Below are positions 36,000-48,439 of a stretch of DNA of 64,000 bases, one piece after another (position 1 is the stretch's first letter; every line of letters starts with the position of its first letter). The notes beneath the pieces were generated by a model. That model had not been told where the DNA came from. It worked only from the letters and a program-made list of their open reading frames with translations, and did not search any database. The DNA is taken from contig UESW01003832.1 in assembly GCA_900491605.1 (NCBI GenBank), positions 843,025-907,024 of the forward strand. The letters run 5' to 3'. A program made the translations under genes and the position numbers. This DNA is from Calamus simplicifolius. Lineage: Eukaryota > Streptophyta > Magnoliopsida > Arecales > Arecaceae.

Positions 36000-36536
36000 G
36001 CTAAGGTTCAGATTTCTTTCTTTTCTATAAATTGCTAGATTTTCATTCCATCTTATTTTATTTTTGCATGAGTTTGCTCAACATATAAAGTTTTCATGCC
36101 ACCCTGAAATGCCTGTGCATTAATGATGCAAATGTTGCTATACTAAATTATGATCATCCATAATTATCTCTTGAAATACTGCTTGCTAATATAATGTTGA
36201 CAGCAAATTTTGTCTACGTCTTGACTCCAAATAATTTTATCTGATTTTTTATTTGACTTAATGTTTATTCCATTTCTTTCCTGATGTTATACATGTTGCT
36301 TGACTAGGAGGGTCACTCCACAAAAATATTACTAAGACTGATGATAGTAAATTTACTTGGAATGTTATTAGTTTCTTACTTATATCATATTTTCTCCAAT
36401 ATGAACGTTCATAGCCTTCTGAATTTAGAAGCATCTTATAGTAATAATGGGGAACACAGAGTATTGGTATGTTGTCCATTCAATGTATCATATCTAGAAC
36501 TCTGGGAAAGCTTTTGATGTTTTGTATCTGAGATAC

Positions 36537-37320
36537 ATCAGACTTTGTTTGCATGCCAGGCTATCCAAAATGAAGCAAAGTGTTCACTTTCATGAGGAAG
36601 GAAATAAACTCTTGGGAACTAATCATGCAACAGTGTATAGATGCACCACTAATACCTTCCATCTTTAGTTTATGCCTTTCTCAAAACCTTTCTTATTAAT
36701 AATGGTATATTTGTATTTATTAACTCCATAAGTAGCTATATTTTAATTACTGTTTTGGTGACAGTTTTCTGAGCTTCAGCTAAACTCTAAACCATGGTTA
36801 TCATGCTATACTACCGCTGATCAGCACATTATATAGGTATATGTATACTACAATCAATTGTCCTTTGTATGTTGTAGGGTATTCTTATGGATGCATCAAA
36901 CCTACCAAGAAACTAAGTCAGACTACAATACGGTAATGCGCATATAACATCCATAGCTAAGCTGTATTCTAAGCCCAAATGATATACACGTGTATATATA
37001 TGGATTACATGTGTATACATACATACTTGCACTGTGCACATAATATATGTGCTTGTATATAGATATATTTTCATATCATTTTATTATTTTACTTACAGTT
37101 ACTAGCATATATATTTGCATTCTTATGTAAATGTAAAAGTTTTTCTATTCTAGATAAGTGTTTTCTGGTATAGCGGTCAATATTTAATATCTCTTTGTTG
37201 TGTTGTTCGTTGCTAGACAAAAGTGACAGCATTGGGTAAATACTTATTGCTTACCTACTATTGTGAATCTTTTATGTTACCAAATGGTAAAGAATGGATG
37301 AACTTCTGTGATAAGGTATG
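36537..37320 (+). other. Exon-like segments inside the copia element
   Basis: Two or three short open stretches have splice-like borders. 36879-36932 follows TTGTAG, reads VFLWMHQTYQETKSDYNT and is followed by GTAATG. 37218-37316 follows GCTAG, reads TKVTALGKYLLLTYYCESF and onwards to MNFCDK, and is followed by GTATGT. A third possible one begins after CCAG at 36559. The first two join in phase. I do not recognise the protein. They may be a captured host gene fragment or chance. Confidence 0.35.
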
Positions 37321-38192
37321 TCATATAAATGCTCTATTTTGAGTCTCTTAAATCTATTGCCATGAGATTTAATAAAAGTTTTTATAATTTATTAAATAAT
37401 CTCATGACTGTTGGAATATTTAACTTATTGTTTACCTTGTATTTGGATATTCAATTCTAATATATCTTTGCCTGATTCTTTTATTTGAGGTCTAGTAAAA
37501 AAAATGTTATCTCTTTGGAATTTGCTGAGAAGAATTTGGCAGATTAATTAACCAAGGAGTTATCTAGGAGTGAGTCCTAGATTCATCGAGGGGGATAGGG
37601 CTTAAGCCCATTATTTGGTCACCATCAGTGGATACCCAACCTCTGTGATTGAAGATCCCATGAATGAGGTTCAATGTGGTAGAAACGAAGCTGATTGAGT
37701 GATCGTGTTAGAGAACAAATTTTTGAAAAATTTTTCATCCCATCCCTATGATGAGTGCTCTTATAAAGTGACAAAGTAAATTTGTGTAAGGTTGAGTCAT
37801 ACTCTTAATGGATCCGAGGTAGGTTATCTGCAAGGTATTGTCACAAATACCCTTGGAGGATTCACCTATATGAGAATCGTCATATTAGGCCGTGACTAAA
37901 GGTTTGGACTAACCTTAAAGAATTCTAATGAAAAATCAAGGTATTAAGCGCAAGGCCTTTAATATGCGCTGACCGCTTAAACCCAATTGATCCATACTGT
38001 GTGTGAGATTAGTAGAAGTCTGAGTCAAAGGACCTAGTTCAAGGTTTAATCCACTATGGTTCCTTCAGATGTATACAATCAACACTAAGTGAGGTTTAAG
38101 TCTATAAGACACCTCACCTATTGCGCAGTATAAGATGCCCTAAGATTTTTGTTATATTTTATTTTTTTTTATTTAAAACTTTTATGGGGGAT

Positions 38193-38762
38193 TGTTGGAA
38201 AAAGTGTAAATAAAAAAGGGAATGTCCGCGAATGCGCTGAGTGAACGTTGGAAGGCCAACGTTCATCAACGTCCAAAATGGCCCAAAGAATTAATTTTGT
38301 AAGCCGTTTTGACGTGATTTGGGGCTAACGGCTATTAGACCTTTAAGGCCATTATGGGCCGAGCCGTTGGAGCTTTTATAGGCCGAGCCTATAAATAGGC
38401 TCAAGGATTCAACATGAAGTAGAATGATTTGGAGTAGCTCTATAAGTTTTTTGATCTCATTTTTATTTCTATATTTTATTAATCTTTTCTTGGGCATCTG
38501 AAGGTAATCATTGGTTTGCACCTTCACACGATCGTGCTCGTAGTAGGAGGATCGGGTCGAGCTGGATCATTGTACCTTGGGACAAATTGCCAACAACCTG
38601 CATGAAAGGGTAAAAATATGATCCTTAGGCAATGTCTAACACGCCTCGGTCCTGTTTGATCCATATCTTATTTTTTTTTTACTTTATTTTGCATTTAAAA
38701 TTCTATAATATATTTCTAGCAATTTCTAGGAAAGGATATTTTGCTAAGATCAAAAATAATTT
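38193..38762 (+). repeat. 3' LTR of the deleted copia element
   Basis: It starts TGTTGGAAAAAG directly after a G-rich tract. Its last bases (expected TTTCAACA) are replaced by TTTCTTTC. Confidence 0.83.
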
Positions 38763-38835
38763 CTTTCTTTTTATCTGAATCTGTAGTCATATTTAATAAA
38801 AATAAAGCTGATAAGATAACCACATATATTAGTTA

Positions 38836-39030
38836 TGGATGAATTAATCAAATATATTTAAAATGATATCCCATTGTGTAAGTTATTTGTAAATAATATA
38901 GTGTTGATTGATGAAACTAAATCTGGAGTAATGCTAAGCTAGAGATTTGGAGAGCGACTTTGGAATCTAAAGGTTTTAAGATTAGTAGAACTAAAACTGA
39001 ATACATGAAATATAATTTTAGTGGAAGTAG
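38836..39030 (+). mobile_element. RTE-type LINE fragment, left half
   Basis: Translation gives VMDELIKYI, a stop, then NDIPLCKLFVNNIVLIDETK and onwards, the RT palm of plant RTE LINEs. The FADD active site reads FVNN, so both aspartates are lost. Similarity to the copy at 54709 is high. It stops abruptly at 39030, where a copia element begins, and resumes at 44531. Confidence 0.82.
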
Positions 39031-40506
39031 TGTTGGGAACAATGCCCTTGAAATCAGATGTATTTATATTTTTGATTTTTTGAATTAATAAAAGAAGCCT
39101 TTTTCTCAATCTGGCTTCGTTTATATGAAAGATGAATGTTTATATGAAAATCCAAAATATATTATGAGGCTATAATTTTAGTATAATGTATACAAGAGGA
39201 TTAAAATTACAGTTAATATATTTAAACTATCCGTGATTGATAGAAGTATGGATCTTCTATCGCTAATCACTAATACGGTCCATGAATATTCTGAATGTGA
39301 CAATCTTATCCGGATTGTTGTGTAGAGATACTTAGTGGAGGTATTATATATAATAAGATTATTAGGACTTGGACGACATAATTTGAATCTTTATTTAAAA
39401 CCATTATAAAGAATTCAATTTATGTCACAAGATGATCATATGTAAATCAACCTTAATCCTAATTTAATCATAAACTCTTTGATTGTGCTATTGGATCTTT
39501 TGATTTGTTTGTTAAAGCTCATTTGATGTTGGGCCCAATACTTACATCTTGGAGGTTTAATAACACATTGGTTAGGAATATAATTTAAAGATATGAAATC
39601 CATGGCTTTTGAAAAGAAGCTTAAAATTAATTTCCTTAAGTGTTGATTATATAGCTAAATAGTTATGCACACAATTTATGATCCGATCATAAATTAACTG
39701 TTTAACTAGTAAATCAATGGTACTTAAGGAATAAGAGAAAATTAGAGGAGTATAACGGTTATTTCACCTAGCTCTAATTATAAACTAATTATGGAGGGTT
39801 GAATTATATGTAATGATTATATCAGTAGATGACTCAAGTTTTTGAGTAAAATTAATCTATAATTTTTAGGAGTACAGGCTCTAGTTTTTAGTGGAATAAC
39901 TTTGAGATTAATAAACTGAATAAATAATTAAAGAGTTTTAATTGAGTTTATTCAAGTTTATTAGAGCTTGAAATTATGGGTCCATGGTTTTCATACTGTC
40001 TTAGGTTAATCACATCAAATACTCTTTGATTGAATAATTAATATATTAATTATTTATTTTTTTAAATAAAATATTTATTAAAACTTTATAATAAAGAGTT
40101 TATTATAAAGATAAATAATCGATTTGATTAATTATTTTTTTTACATTTATTTTGATACAATAAATTAGTTATTGACAAAATAAAATGTGTTTAGATACAT
40201 TGTTCATATAATAATTGATATGAATGGTTGCACATAAGTGCTATTGTGAAACATCACACAAGAAAATTTTGCTCTTATAAGTGGCACATATTATGAGTTG
40301 ATGGAGAGAGAAAAATTTTATTTTATTTTTTATATTTTTATAATGTGATTATTGAGAATATTAAAAAAAATAATAAATTTGATTTATTAGATATTTGAAA
40401 TTAATAATATATGAAATTATTAAATGAGATTTGATAATTTAGATATCATTATATTTAATTTAGATATTATTTATAAATTAGTTGCAAATAAGAAAATAAC
40501 TTTTTC
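39031..40506 (+). repeat. 5' LTR (truncated) of the copia element
   Basis: Collinear with 42517-43940 of the 3' LTR, then joined directly to integrase sequence by deletion. Confidence 0.85.
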
Positions 40507-42501
40507 CTTATTTCAAGTAGAAGTTGAAAAATAATTAGGTAAATCACTAAAAACACTACGATCAGATCGAGGTGGAGAATACCTTGATGTAAAATTCAAG
40601 ATTACCTTATTGAGTATGAAATTGTTTCACAGCTCACAGTTTTGAGAACTCTACAGCAAAATGGTGTTGCAGAAAGGAGGAATCGGATATTGTTAGATAT
40701 GATTAGATCAACGATTAGTTATTTCTCACTACTGATATCATTTTGGGAATATGCCTTAAAGATGACAATGCACATTTTGAATATTATACCATCTAAATCT
40801 GTATCCAAGACACCCTTAGAGATGTGGAATGGGCAAAAATCGAGTTTACATCATTTTCGCATATGGGGGTGTCCAGTTCATATTCTTAAGGGCAAATCTG
40901 GGAAGCTAGAACCACGAACAAAAGTGTGTCTATTCGTTGGCTACCAAAGGACACTATAGGGGGTTTGTTTTATAGTCCACAAGAAAAGAAGGTGTTTCTG
41001 TCGACAAATGCCACTTTTTCTGAAAATAATTATATACATAAATTCAAACCTCAGGTAAAGTGTACTCGAAGAGTTGCTCAAAGATCATATTACCACTCAA
41101 TCAACAAGAGTTGTTAAAATTAGGAAAGAAGAAACCACAGTTCCTAGTCAGGATATTATGGTACCTAGACGTAGTGGAGGGTTATCAGAACTCCAGCCCG
41201 CTATAGACAGGATAGCGAAGCAAATGTTATGGTAGCTAATACCAACGATGATAATCCATCATCATACCAGCATGTGATAGATGATCCTGATAAGGACAAA
41301 TGCTAGAAGCCATGAACCAAGAAATGGAGTCTATGTACTCCAATACTATTTGAAAACTTGAAGATCCACCTGAAAATATCAGGCCCATTGGATGTAAATA
41401 GATCTTCAAGAAGAAAAGAGGAGTGGATGGGAAGATAGAGACCTTCAAAGCTAGACTTGTGGCAAAGGGTTATACCCAAAAGGAGGGAGTTGATTATGAA
41501 GATACTTTCTCCTTAGTTGCCATGTTAAAGTCCATCTGCATTCTCTTATCTATAGTGCATGTTTTGACTACGAAATATGGCAAATTGACGTTAAGATAGC
41601 CTTTCTGAATGGCTATCTAGAGGAGTCCATATATATGGAACAACCATAGGGTTCATTGTTAAAGATCAGAAGCAGAAAGTCTATAAGCTTAATAGATCCA
41701 TCTATGGACTCAAACAAGCCTCCAGTCAAACCATGGCTTTGAGTAAAATGTTGATGAACCTTGTGTATACAAGCTATTAATGGTATGATTTCTTAGTACG
41801 GTAAGCTAACGTATGGCTCTTCCAAGTTTTTATGGGTATCCAAATCATTAGATAGAAAGGATAAACTCCTAGCACTGTCTCAAGCATCTTATATCGATAA
41901 AGTGCTAGCTGATGCAAAATTCCAAGAAGGGTCTTCTTTCGATCGACATGGAATTGTTCTCTCTAAAGAGTATCCTGAACCCCTTAGCATCGATTGGAAG
42001 TCTACTATGATTTTGATTTTGTTAGTCGATTCCAGTCAGATAGAACTATTCTCGAAGGTCAATGGATCTGGATCAGTTTTGACACTTGGTGGATCAGTGT
42101 TTACAGCAGTTGTTTGAAGAAGTATCAAACCATATAGCATTGCTGATTCTACCATGGAAGCTGAGTACATACCGGCTTGTGAAGCAGCTAAAGAATCAGT
42201 TTGGATTAAAAAGTTCTATACTGACTTGGAAGCTGTTCCAGGAATGGATATACCATTCACATTATTCTATATAATAGTGGTGCTGTGGCTAATTCAAGAG
42301 AACCAAGAAGCCATAAAAGGGGCAAGCATATCGAAAGGAAATACCATCTCATAGAGAGATCATGCATCGAGGTGATGTCAATGTTATGAAGATGGCATCG
42401 AAACAAAATCTGGCTAATCCGTTCACAAAGACGCTGCCTGAGAAGATGTTCAACAAAGATCTTATGAGAATGGGATTAAAAGATATGTCATATTTGCTTT
42501 A
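40507..42501 (+). pseudogene. pol: Degenerate copia pol (integrase, RT, RNase H)
   Basis: Integrase C-terminal half: the DRGGEY and NGVAERRNR motifs, then a GKSGKLEPRTKVCLFVGY block typical of copia. This is followed by an RT stub (IAFLNGYLEESIY) and a nearly complete RNase H end. The frame changes repeatedly, with in-frame stops in every block. Between about 41700 and 41880 the RT catalytic region is missing. Confidence 0.85.
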
Positions 42502-42516
42502 GGGCAAGTGAGAGAT

Positions 42517-44526
42517 TGTTAAAAACATTGCCCTTGAAATTAGATGTATTTATACTTTTTGATTTTTTGAATTAATAAAAAGTATTTTTCTTCAATCTTG
42601 CCTCGTTTATATGAAAGATGAATGTTTATATAAAATTCAAAATATATTATGAGGCTATAATTTTAGTATAATGTATACAAGAGGTTTAAAATTACAGCTG
42701 ATATATTTAAACATGTCCATGATTGATAGAAGTATGGATCTTCTATCGCTAATCACTAATACGGTCTATGAACATTCTGAACATGACAATCTTATCCAGA
42801 TTGTTGTGTAGAGACTTAGTGGAGGTATTATATATAATAAGATTATATAGGACTTGAAATGACATAATTTAAATTTTTATTTAAAACCGTTATAAATAAT
42901 TAATTTATATCACAAGATGATCATATGTAAATCAATCTTAATCCTGATTTAATCACAGACTCTTTGATTGTGCTATTAGATCTTTTGATTTATTTGTTAA
43001 AGCTCATTTGATATTGGACCCAATACTTACATCTTGGAGGTTTAATAATACGTTGGGCTGGGAATATGATTTAAAGATATGAAATTCATGGCTTTTGAAA
43101 AAAAGCTTAAAATTAGTTCTAGCTAAACAATTATGTGCGCAATTTATGATCCGAATCAACTGGTACTTAAGAAATAAGAGAAAATTAGAGGGGTATAACG
43201 GTTATTTCATCTAGCTCTAATTATGAACTAATTATGGAGGGTTGAATTACATGTAATGATTATATCAACTCAAGTTTTTGAGTAAAATTAATGCAGTCTC
43301 GAGTTTTTAGTAGAATAACTTCGAGATTAATAAACTGAATAAATAATTAAAGAGTTTTAATTGAGTTTATTCAAGTTTATTGGAGCTTAAAATTATGGGT
43401 CCATGGTCCCCATATAGTCTTAGGTTAATCGTATCGAATACTCTTTGATTGAATAATTAATATGATTAATTATTTAGTTTTTTAAATAAAATATTTATTG
43501 AAACTTTATAATAAAGAGTTTATTATGAAGATAAATAATCAATTTGATTGATTATTTTTTTCACATTTATTTTGGTACAATAAATTAGTTATTGAACAAA
43601 ATAAAAATGTGTTTAGACACATTGTTCATATAATAATTGATATGAATGGTTGCACATAAGTGTTATTATGAAACATTACACAAGAGAATTTTGCTCTCAC
43701 AGGCATATTATGAGTTGATGGAGAGTTGATGGAGAGAAAGAAATTTTATTTTATTTTTTGATATTTTTGATAATATGATTATTAGAATATTAAAATAAAA
43801 TAATAAATTTGATTTATTAGATATTTAAAATTAATAATATCTGAAATTATTAAATAAGATTTGATAATTTAGATATCATTATATTTAATTTAGATATTAT
43901 TTATAAATTAGTTGCAAATAAAAAACAACTTTTTTATCAAATAGTTGACATACATGTGACATGAGGTTAAAATAGGTTGTAATAGATAAACGTTATCTAA
44001 ATTAAATGTTGTAACAGATAAACATTATCTAAATTAAATATTGTAACAGATAAACATTATCTAAATTAAATTAATTCTGATTCACCATAAATATGGAATA
44101 AGGTGGACCTTAAAAAAAAAGAAAAATAAAAGAAAAGTTTCTTTCCTTCTTTTTTCTCTTATTTTATGTGCGCAAGAGTTGTCAAAAATATAGAAAATCA
44201 AGAGTAAGCCGATCCTAAATCAAGAGTGAGCTGATACTGAGAAGGCTCTAGTTTCGTTTTATTTTGCAGGTATTTTATGAAGTACCTTGGCTCGTAAACT
44301 CTACCTCCATAGCAATTCGGTTGTAGAGCGCGTCTATTCCTTCGAGACCTCGGTAGTAGGGCATGTCTATTCCTTCGAGACCTCAACATAACAGTATGTT
44401 TTTATGTTTAAAAAATTATATGATAATTTTTCTTTTCATATGACAATATTAATTTTATGCATGTTAAACGATCTGCATGCTTCCGCTTCATATATATATA
44501 TATATACTTTTTTTTGAATACCAACA
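42517..44526 (+). repeat. 3' LTR of the copia element
   Basis: About 2.0 kb, complete, starting after the purine-rich AGTGAGAGAT and ending CCAACA. It contains three tandem 32-base units (43976-44072) and, near 44330-44392, a duplicated phrase TCTATTCCTTCGAGACCTC. Confidence 0.85.
43976..44072. repeat. 32-bp x 3 tandem repeat
   Basis: Three copies of GTTGTAACAGATAAACATTA followed by TCTAAATTAAAT. The first has the variant AATAGATAAACGTTATC. It lies in the part of the LTR lost from the 5' copy. Confidence 0.92.
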
Positions 44527-44530
44527 GTAG

Positions 44531-44578
44531 AAATACAAATGAAAAAACAGTGAAGATTGCAAGCCAAGAAATACAAAT
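44531..44578 (+). mobile_element. RTE-type LINE fragment, right half
   Basis: AAACAGTGAAGATTGCAAGC and its surroundings match 54886-54926 of the intronic RTE copy. This is the expected continuation of the fragment ending at 39030. Confidence 0.78.
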
Positions 44579-45159
44579 GTATCTAGTATCTTTTTTCTCA
44601 CCTCAAAATCGATCTAGTTTCTTTTTTATATATTAAAAAAATTCTTCCTTGCATAATCTACCACTCCCAAAATCCACATCTCCGCCCCTTGCTGAGTTCC
44701 AACATCGTGACCCCATCTTGCCGCATCTCAAAATCTTGTTACCACCCTAAAATCCGCCTTTGTTCCATTGTCGTGGCCAAATTTATTTGTCTCCACCTTC
44801 TTGAATCCATTGCCATGTCCTCCTTGTTCTCCTACCATCGAAACATGCGGCTAAGCTATGCCAATCCTCCAATCTCTAACGGATCAAGATACAACAACGC
44901 CTCTATTACGTAGCTCTTCGGCAAGTCCCTTAGTCCCGTTGGTCGCTCTCTCATCCAACTTAACATCCCATTGTCACCGTCATTGCTAAGTTAGAAAAGA
45001 GAGAAAAAAAGAAAAAAAAGGAGGGAAAGTTGAAAAAAAAAATAAAAAAGGAAAAGAAAAAGGGAAGAAAAAGTTTGAAAAAAAGGAAAGAAAAAAAAAG
45101 AAGGTTCTTTCTTAAGAAAGTGGTTATCAAGATCTTTAAGATATGGTAGAAGAAACTCA
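44579..45159. other. Spacer with purine-rich tract
   Basis: No gene. From about 44993 to 45110 the plus strand is almost all A with scattered G, the mirror of the pyrimidine tract at 34.6 kb. Phe-rich open frames on the minus strand are artefacts of it. Confidence 0.6.
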
Positions 45160-47194
45160 TCAGCAATAATGGGAGAAGGGCATGGAAGCTGATATGAAAA
45201 GCTTAAGAGAGACAATAGAAGCATTAGTATTTGAGCTACAAAAATTGAATTTAGAGCTATGGGAATCTAATAAGCAGCTAATTGATGTTGTGGCTGATTT
45301 AAAAAGATGATGGCAGGCATAGCAAAAGAAAAGTTTGAAGAATTTCCAAGTAATATGTGTCCAAAATATCAATTTTCATAACATGAGATAAATTTTCACA
45401 CCAAAATAGGAGGAACAATCAAGTCATGAATCTTTCCCTGGGAGTTTACTCATTTCAATGGAGATGATCCCAATCAATGGATCTATCGAATCGAATAATT
45501 CTTTAGTTACAAGAAGGTTACAATAGCTGCTTTTCACCTTGAAGCACTCTAGTGGTACCAATGGATGGACAAAGCTTGAGGTAAGGTTTCATAAAAAGAA
45601 TTCGTAGTAGCTTTGCACTCGTTTCAGCCCAAGTGCTTATGAAGATTTTACTGAGGAGCTGACCAAGTTGCGACAGACAGCCACCGTACATGAGTATCAA
45701 TTCTATTTTGAGCAACTCGCTAACTGTACTACAAGATTGACTGAAGAGTTTTTTATAAGCTACTTCGTACGCAAGCCCAAGGTGAGCTCAACCTATAGTA
45801 ACCACTCTAGTTCCTATTGATCGAAGACTCCACACATTTTCCTATTTTATCAAAAGAATAACATAAGAGGAAACAAAAAAAAAAAAAGGAAAAAGGGTTA
45901 TGCTATAACTGTGATGAAAAATTTAAACCAGGCCACCATTGCAAAACTAAGCAACTATTTCTTATTGATGATGATTGGTTCGATGATATACCATACATAA
46001 AGTCAAACAAAAACTATGAAAAGTAGTTAAATACTTTACCCCCAGAAATTTCTATGTGCTATTACAGGTAACTCATCTTCTTAGATAATGAAAGTGAAAG
46101 CAGAATGAAAGAAGCAACTCATTACTATTCTTATTGACTCAGGTAGCACTCACAATTTTATTTATCTAGAGCTAGTCAAGCATCTTAATATTCGATGGTC
46201 AAACAACAAATTTGTAGGTGTCATGGTGGCAAATAGTGCCTGGATACATGTCCAAGGTACATATAAAAATCTCCTTCTATCTATACAAGATCTTAAATTC
46301 AAATCGATTTCTATATATTACCTCTTAAAGAGTGTGATATAGTTCTTGGGGCACATTGCTTTGCACCGTAGGACCAATTTTATGGGATTTCTCTAAGCTT
46401 CTCATGCAATTTAAGATTCAAGGATAAAAATATACTTTGAAAGGGTTTAAGGATCTACCGATGGAGACTTCCAATAGCCATCTCATATAAAAGATGAAAG
46501 CTAAAGGAGACTCAGCAATATACTTGTATTCAATAAAAGGGGAAATAAGCTAGCTCTTCATAAATCAAGTTATCAGAATTGGTCGGATAGTTTTTGTGCT
46601 ACATTATATGGATACTTTGCTTAGACCTCTTCATTAAAGCTAAAAACAAGCTCCAATCTTGAGAAACATATGATCATACCTCAATACCTTTGAATTTCAA
46701 AAACTAAATGCAAGCAGCTAATTTTTGGCGGTTTTAAATCAATTTTATTCTACTAATAGCTTTTTATTTACTTTATAACCTTGAGGGCAATGTTGATTTT
46801 AAGAGAGGTGGAATGATAGGATTCCCTAGTTTTGAAGATCTTTTTAAATCTTTTGATTTGAAGGATCTAGCTATTAAGGGAAACTCCTGATTATACACAA
46901 TAATTTATTTTTTTAATTATGCATTAGTTTATTAGAAGGTTTCTTTTATAATTTGTATTTAGCTTTCTTTAAATAATTAGGGTTTCAACCCTGTAAATAT
47001 ATAATAGTTTTTCTAGCTTTTCATGGTGAAATAATATTATTGATTTATTTTCTTTAGAGGTTCAACCCTCTTGCAGTGGTTATCAGAAGGCATGACCCCC
47101 TTGAAGCAGTCATCTGGAAGCATGATCCCCTTAAGGCAATCACAGTTATTCCAAATTTTTTATTATATCTATCATTATGATCTGGGTCGCAACA
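45160..47194 (+). mobile_element. Ty3/gypsy (chromovirus-like) remnant
   Basis: From left to right: a charged gag N-terminus (MKSLRETIEALVFELQKLN near 45200); the capsid (PWEFTHFNGDDPNQWIYRIE near 45440, AAFHLEAL, then WYQWMDKA); a CCHC zinc knuckle (LCYNCDEKFKPGHHCK near 45898); and an aspartic protease (ITILIDSGSTHNFI near 46120, GC-type DIVLG near 46330). Stops interrupt each. RT, RNase H, integrase and chromodomain are deleted. A closing phrase NLEGNVDFKRGG leads into the 3' LTR at 46814. The zinc-knuckle and protease wording fits chromoviruses such as Reina/Tekay; that is inference. No 5' LTR was seen. Confidence 0.82.
46814..47194 (+). repeat. 3' LTR of the gypsy remnant
   Basis: It starts TGATAGGATTCCCTAG after the purine-rich AGAGAGGTGGAA and ends near GGTCGCAACA. 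It is similar to the solo LTR at 49656-50113. Confidence 0.72.
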
Positions 47195-48355
47195 AAATTA
47201 TGAGAAAGATAGATAGCTTTTATAAACTTACTTAAAAAAAGTTAGAATGTAAAACATTATGAGCCACAAATATCAAAGTAACTTTCTAATATATAAGAAC
47301 ATGATTAAATCATTAACACTTACCCTGTCTTAATCCTATTTTCTCATTGGATGGGATGAGATTGCTAGAATGCTCATGTCCCTTTGGTACTGAAAACTTA
47401 ATTTTAAAGTATAAGAAAAACTAACCTCAAAGTTAATTTCAGGGATGGCTTATCATCATTAATAAAAGTACCATTAGTTTCTATGACATTAGATTGAGTT
47501 AAAATAATTTTGACAATCCGAATAATATATTTCAAATTAGTAGCTCACAAATTTCAGTCCAATCCGACAATGGAGGCTGATCTTTTCTTTCACCTCTTCC
47601 TTCTTCTTTACAAATGATAATTTTTGATAAAAGTTAGAAACTCGATAATTAAGCTTTTTCAAGACAATGAAGGCTTTCTTCATCGTTATTGCTTTAGACT
47701 TTATTGAACTTTAAGTCAGCTTCTGCGTAGCATCGAGTTTAAATATTTTTTTAAACAAATTAAAAATAATAAATTTTCTTTTAAAATTATACATATATCA
47801 TAAACTTTGCATTGAGAAAAAAAAAAGAAATTCGATAGTCTTTGAATAGTGGTCATGGCCTCCTAGTCAGTCTACACATTCCTTGACTCCTCTTTCTCAC
47901 AAGTCCATCATTTGAACTTTCATGATGATCTCCCTATACCACCGTTGGCTTCCTTCACATGCACATCCATGATTGTTCCGTTAGGACGAGCAACTTCACA
48001 TTCAACTTTTCTAATTGACCTTCTAATCTAAATGTTCATTGCATGGAGTTCAATTTAGGGTATACGGATGTCAGAGACAACAGCATCGGAAGTTTTCTGC
48101 TCTCTTAAGTAGGCTTTTATGGCCTTCCCAAAAAAAAAAAAAAAAGGCTTTTATGGCGTCATCTATCATTTTCTTCTTGAGAACTATGTAGTTGTAGAGG
48201 CAAACAATGATGAGGGGCTGGGTGGCAACCATAATGAGGACTTGTCTTCATCACGTTGCTGGACCTACATTGAACACGGCGATGGCTGGAGAGGTTATTT
48301 AAATGGGAAGGGACTAAAAGTTGGAGTACTAGTAACTAAGATACGATTTTTTTTC

Positions 48356-48439
<84 letters not shown>

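Larger units (their letters stand above)
35434..38762 (+). mobile_element. Deleted copia-type LTR element
   Basis: Two direct LTRs of about 565 bases (35434-35999 and 38193-38762) flank a 2.2-kb interior. The first ends TTTCAACA; the second starts TGTTGGAAAAAG after the purine-rich GGGGGAT. A short remnant at 37497-37560 reads VISLEFAEKNLAD, a stop, then LTKEL, the conserved end of copia RNase H. Gag, protease, integrase and RT are gone. The outer ends are damaged: the first LTR lacks its initial TG and the second its last 6-7 bases. The rest of the interior (36000-37490) is unlike copia and contains exon-like pieces. Confidence 0.8.
39031..44526 (+). mobile_element. Ty1/copia element inserted in an RTE LINE
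   Basis: LTRs start at 39031 (TGTTGGGAACAATGCCC) and 42517 (TGTTAAAAACATTGCCC). The outer ends are TG...CA with GTAG/AGTAG duplicated at 39026-39030 and 44526-44530. The 5' LTR is cut at about 40506, with its last 500 bases, gag and protease all deleted. Pol resumes in the integrase (LRSDRGGEYLD near 40555; LQQNGVAERRNRILLDMIRS near 40650), then RT (QIDVKIAFLNGYLEESIYM near 41585) and RNase H (MEAEYIPACEAAKESVWIKK at 42154; LANPFTKTLPEKMFNKDL near 42410; stop near 42501). The RT core with its YVDD box was not found. Many stops and deletions make it inactive. The branch may be Tork/Angela-like, a tentative call. Confidence 0.88.

Noticed and set aside
43976..44072. Possible CRISPR-like array (three spaced repeats)
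   Set aside because: The repeats are directly adjacent without unique spacers and lie in a plant LTR.
44960..45224. Phe-rich minus-strand frames
   Set aside because: They translate an A/G-only tract; composition artefact.
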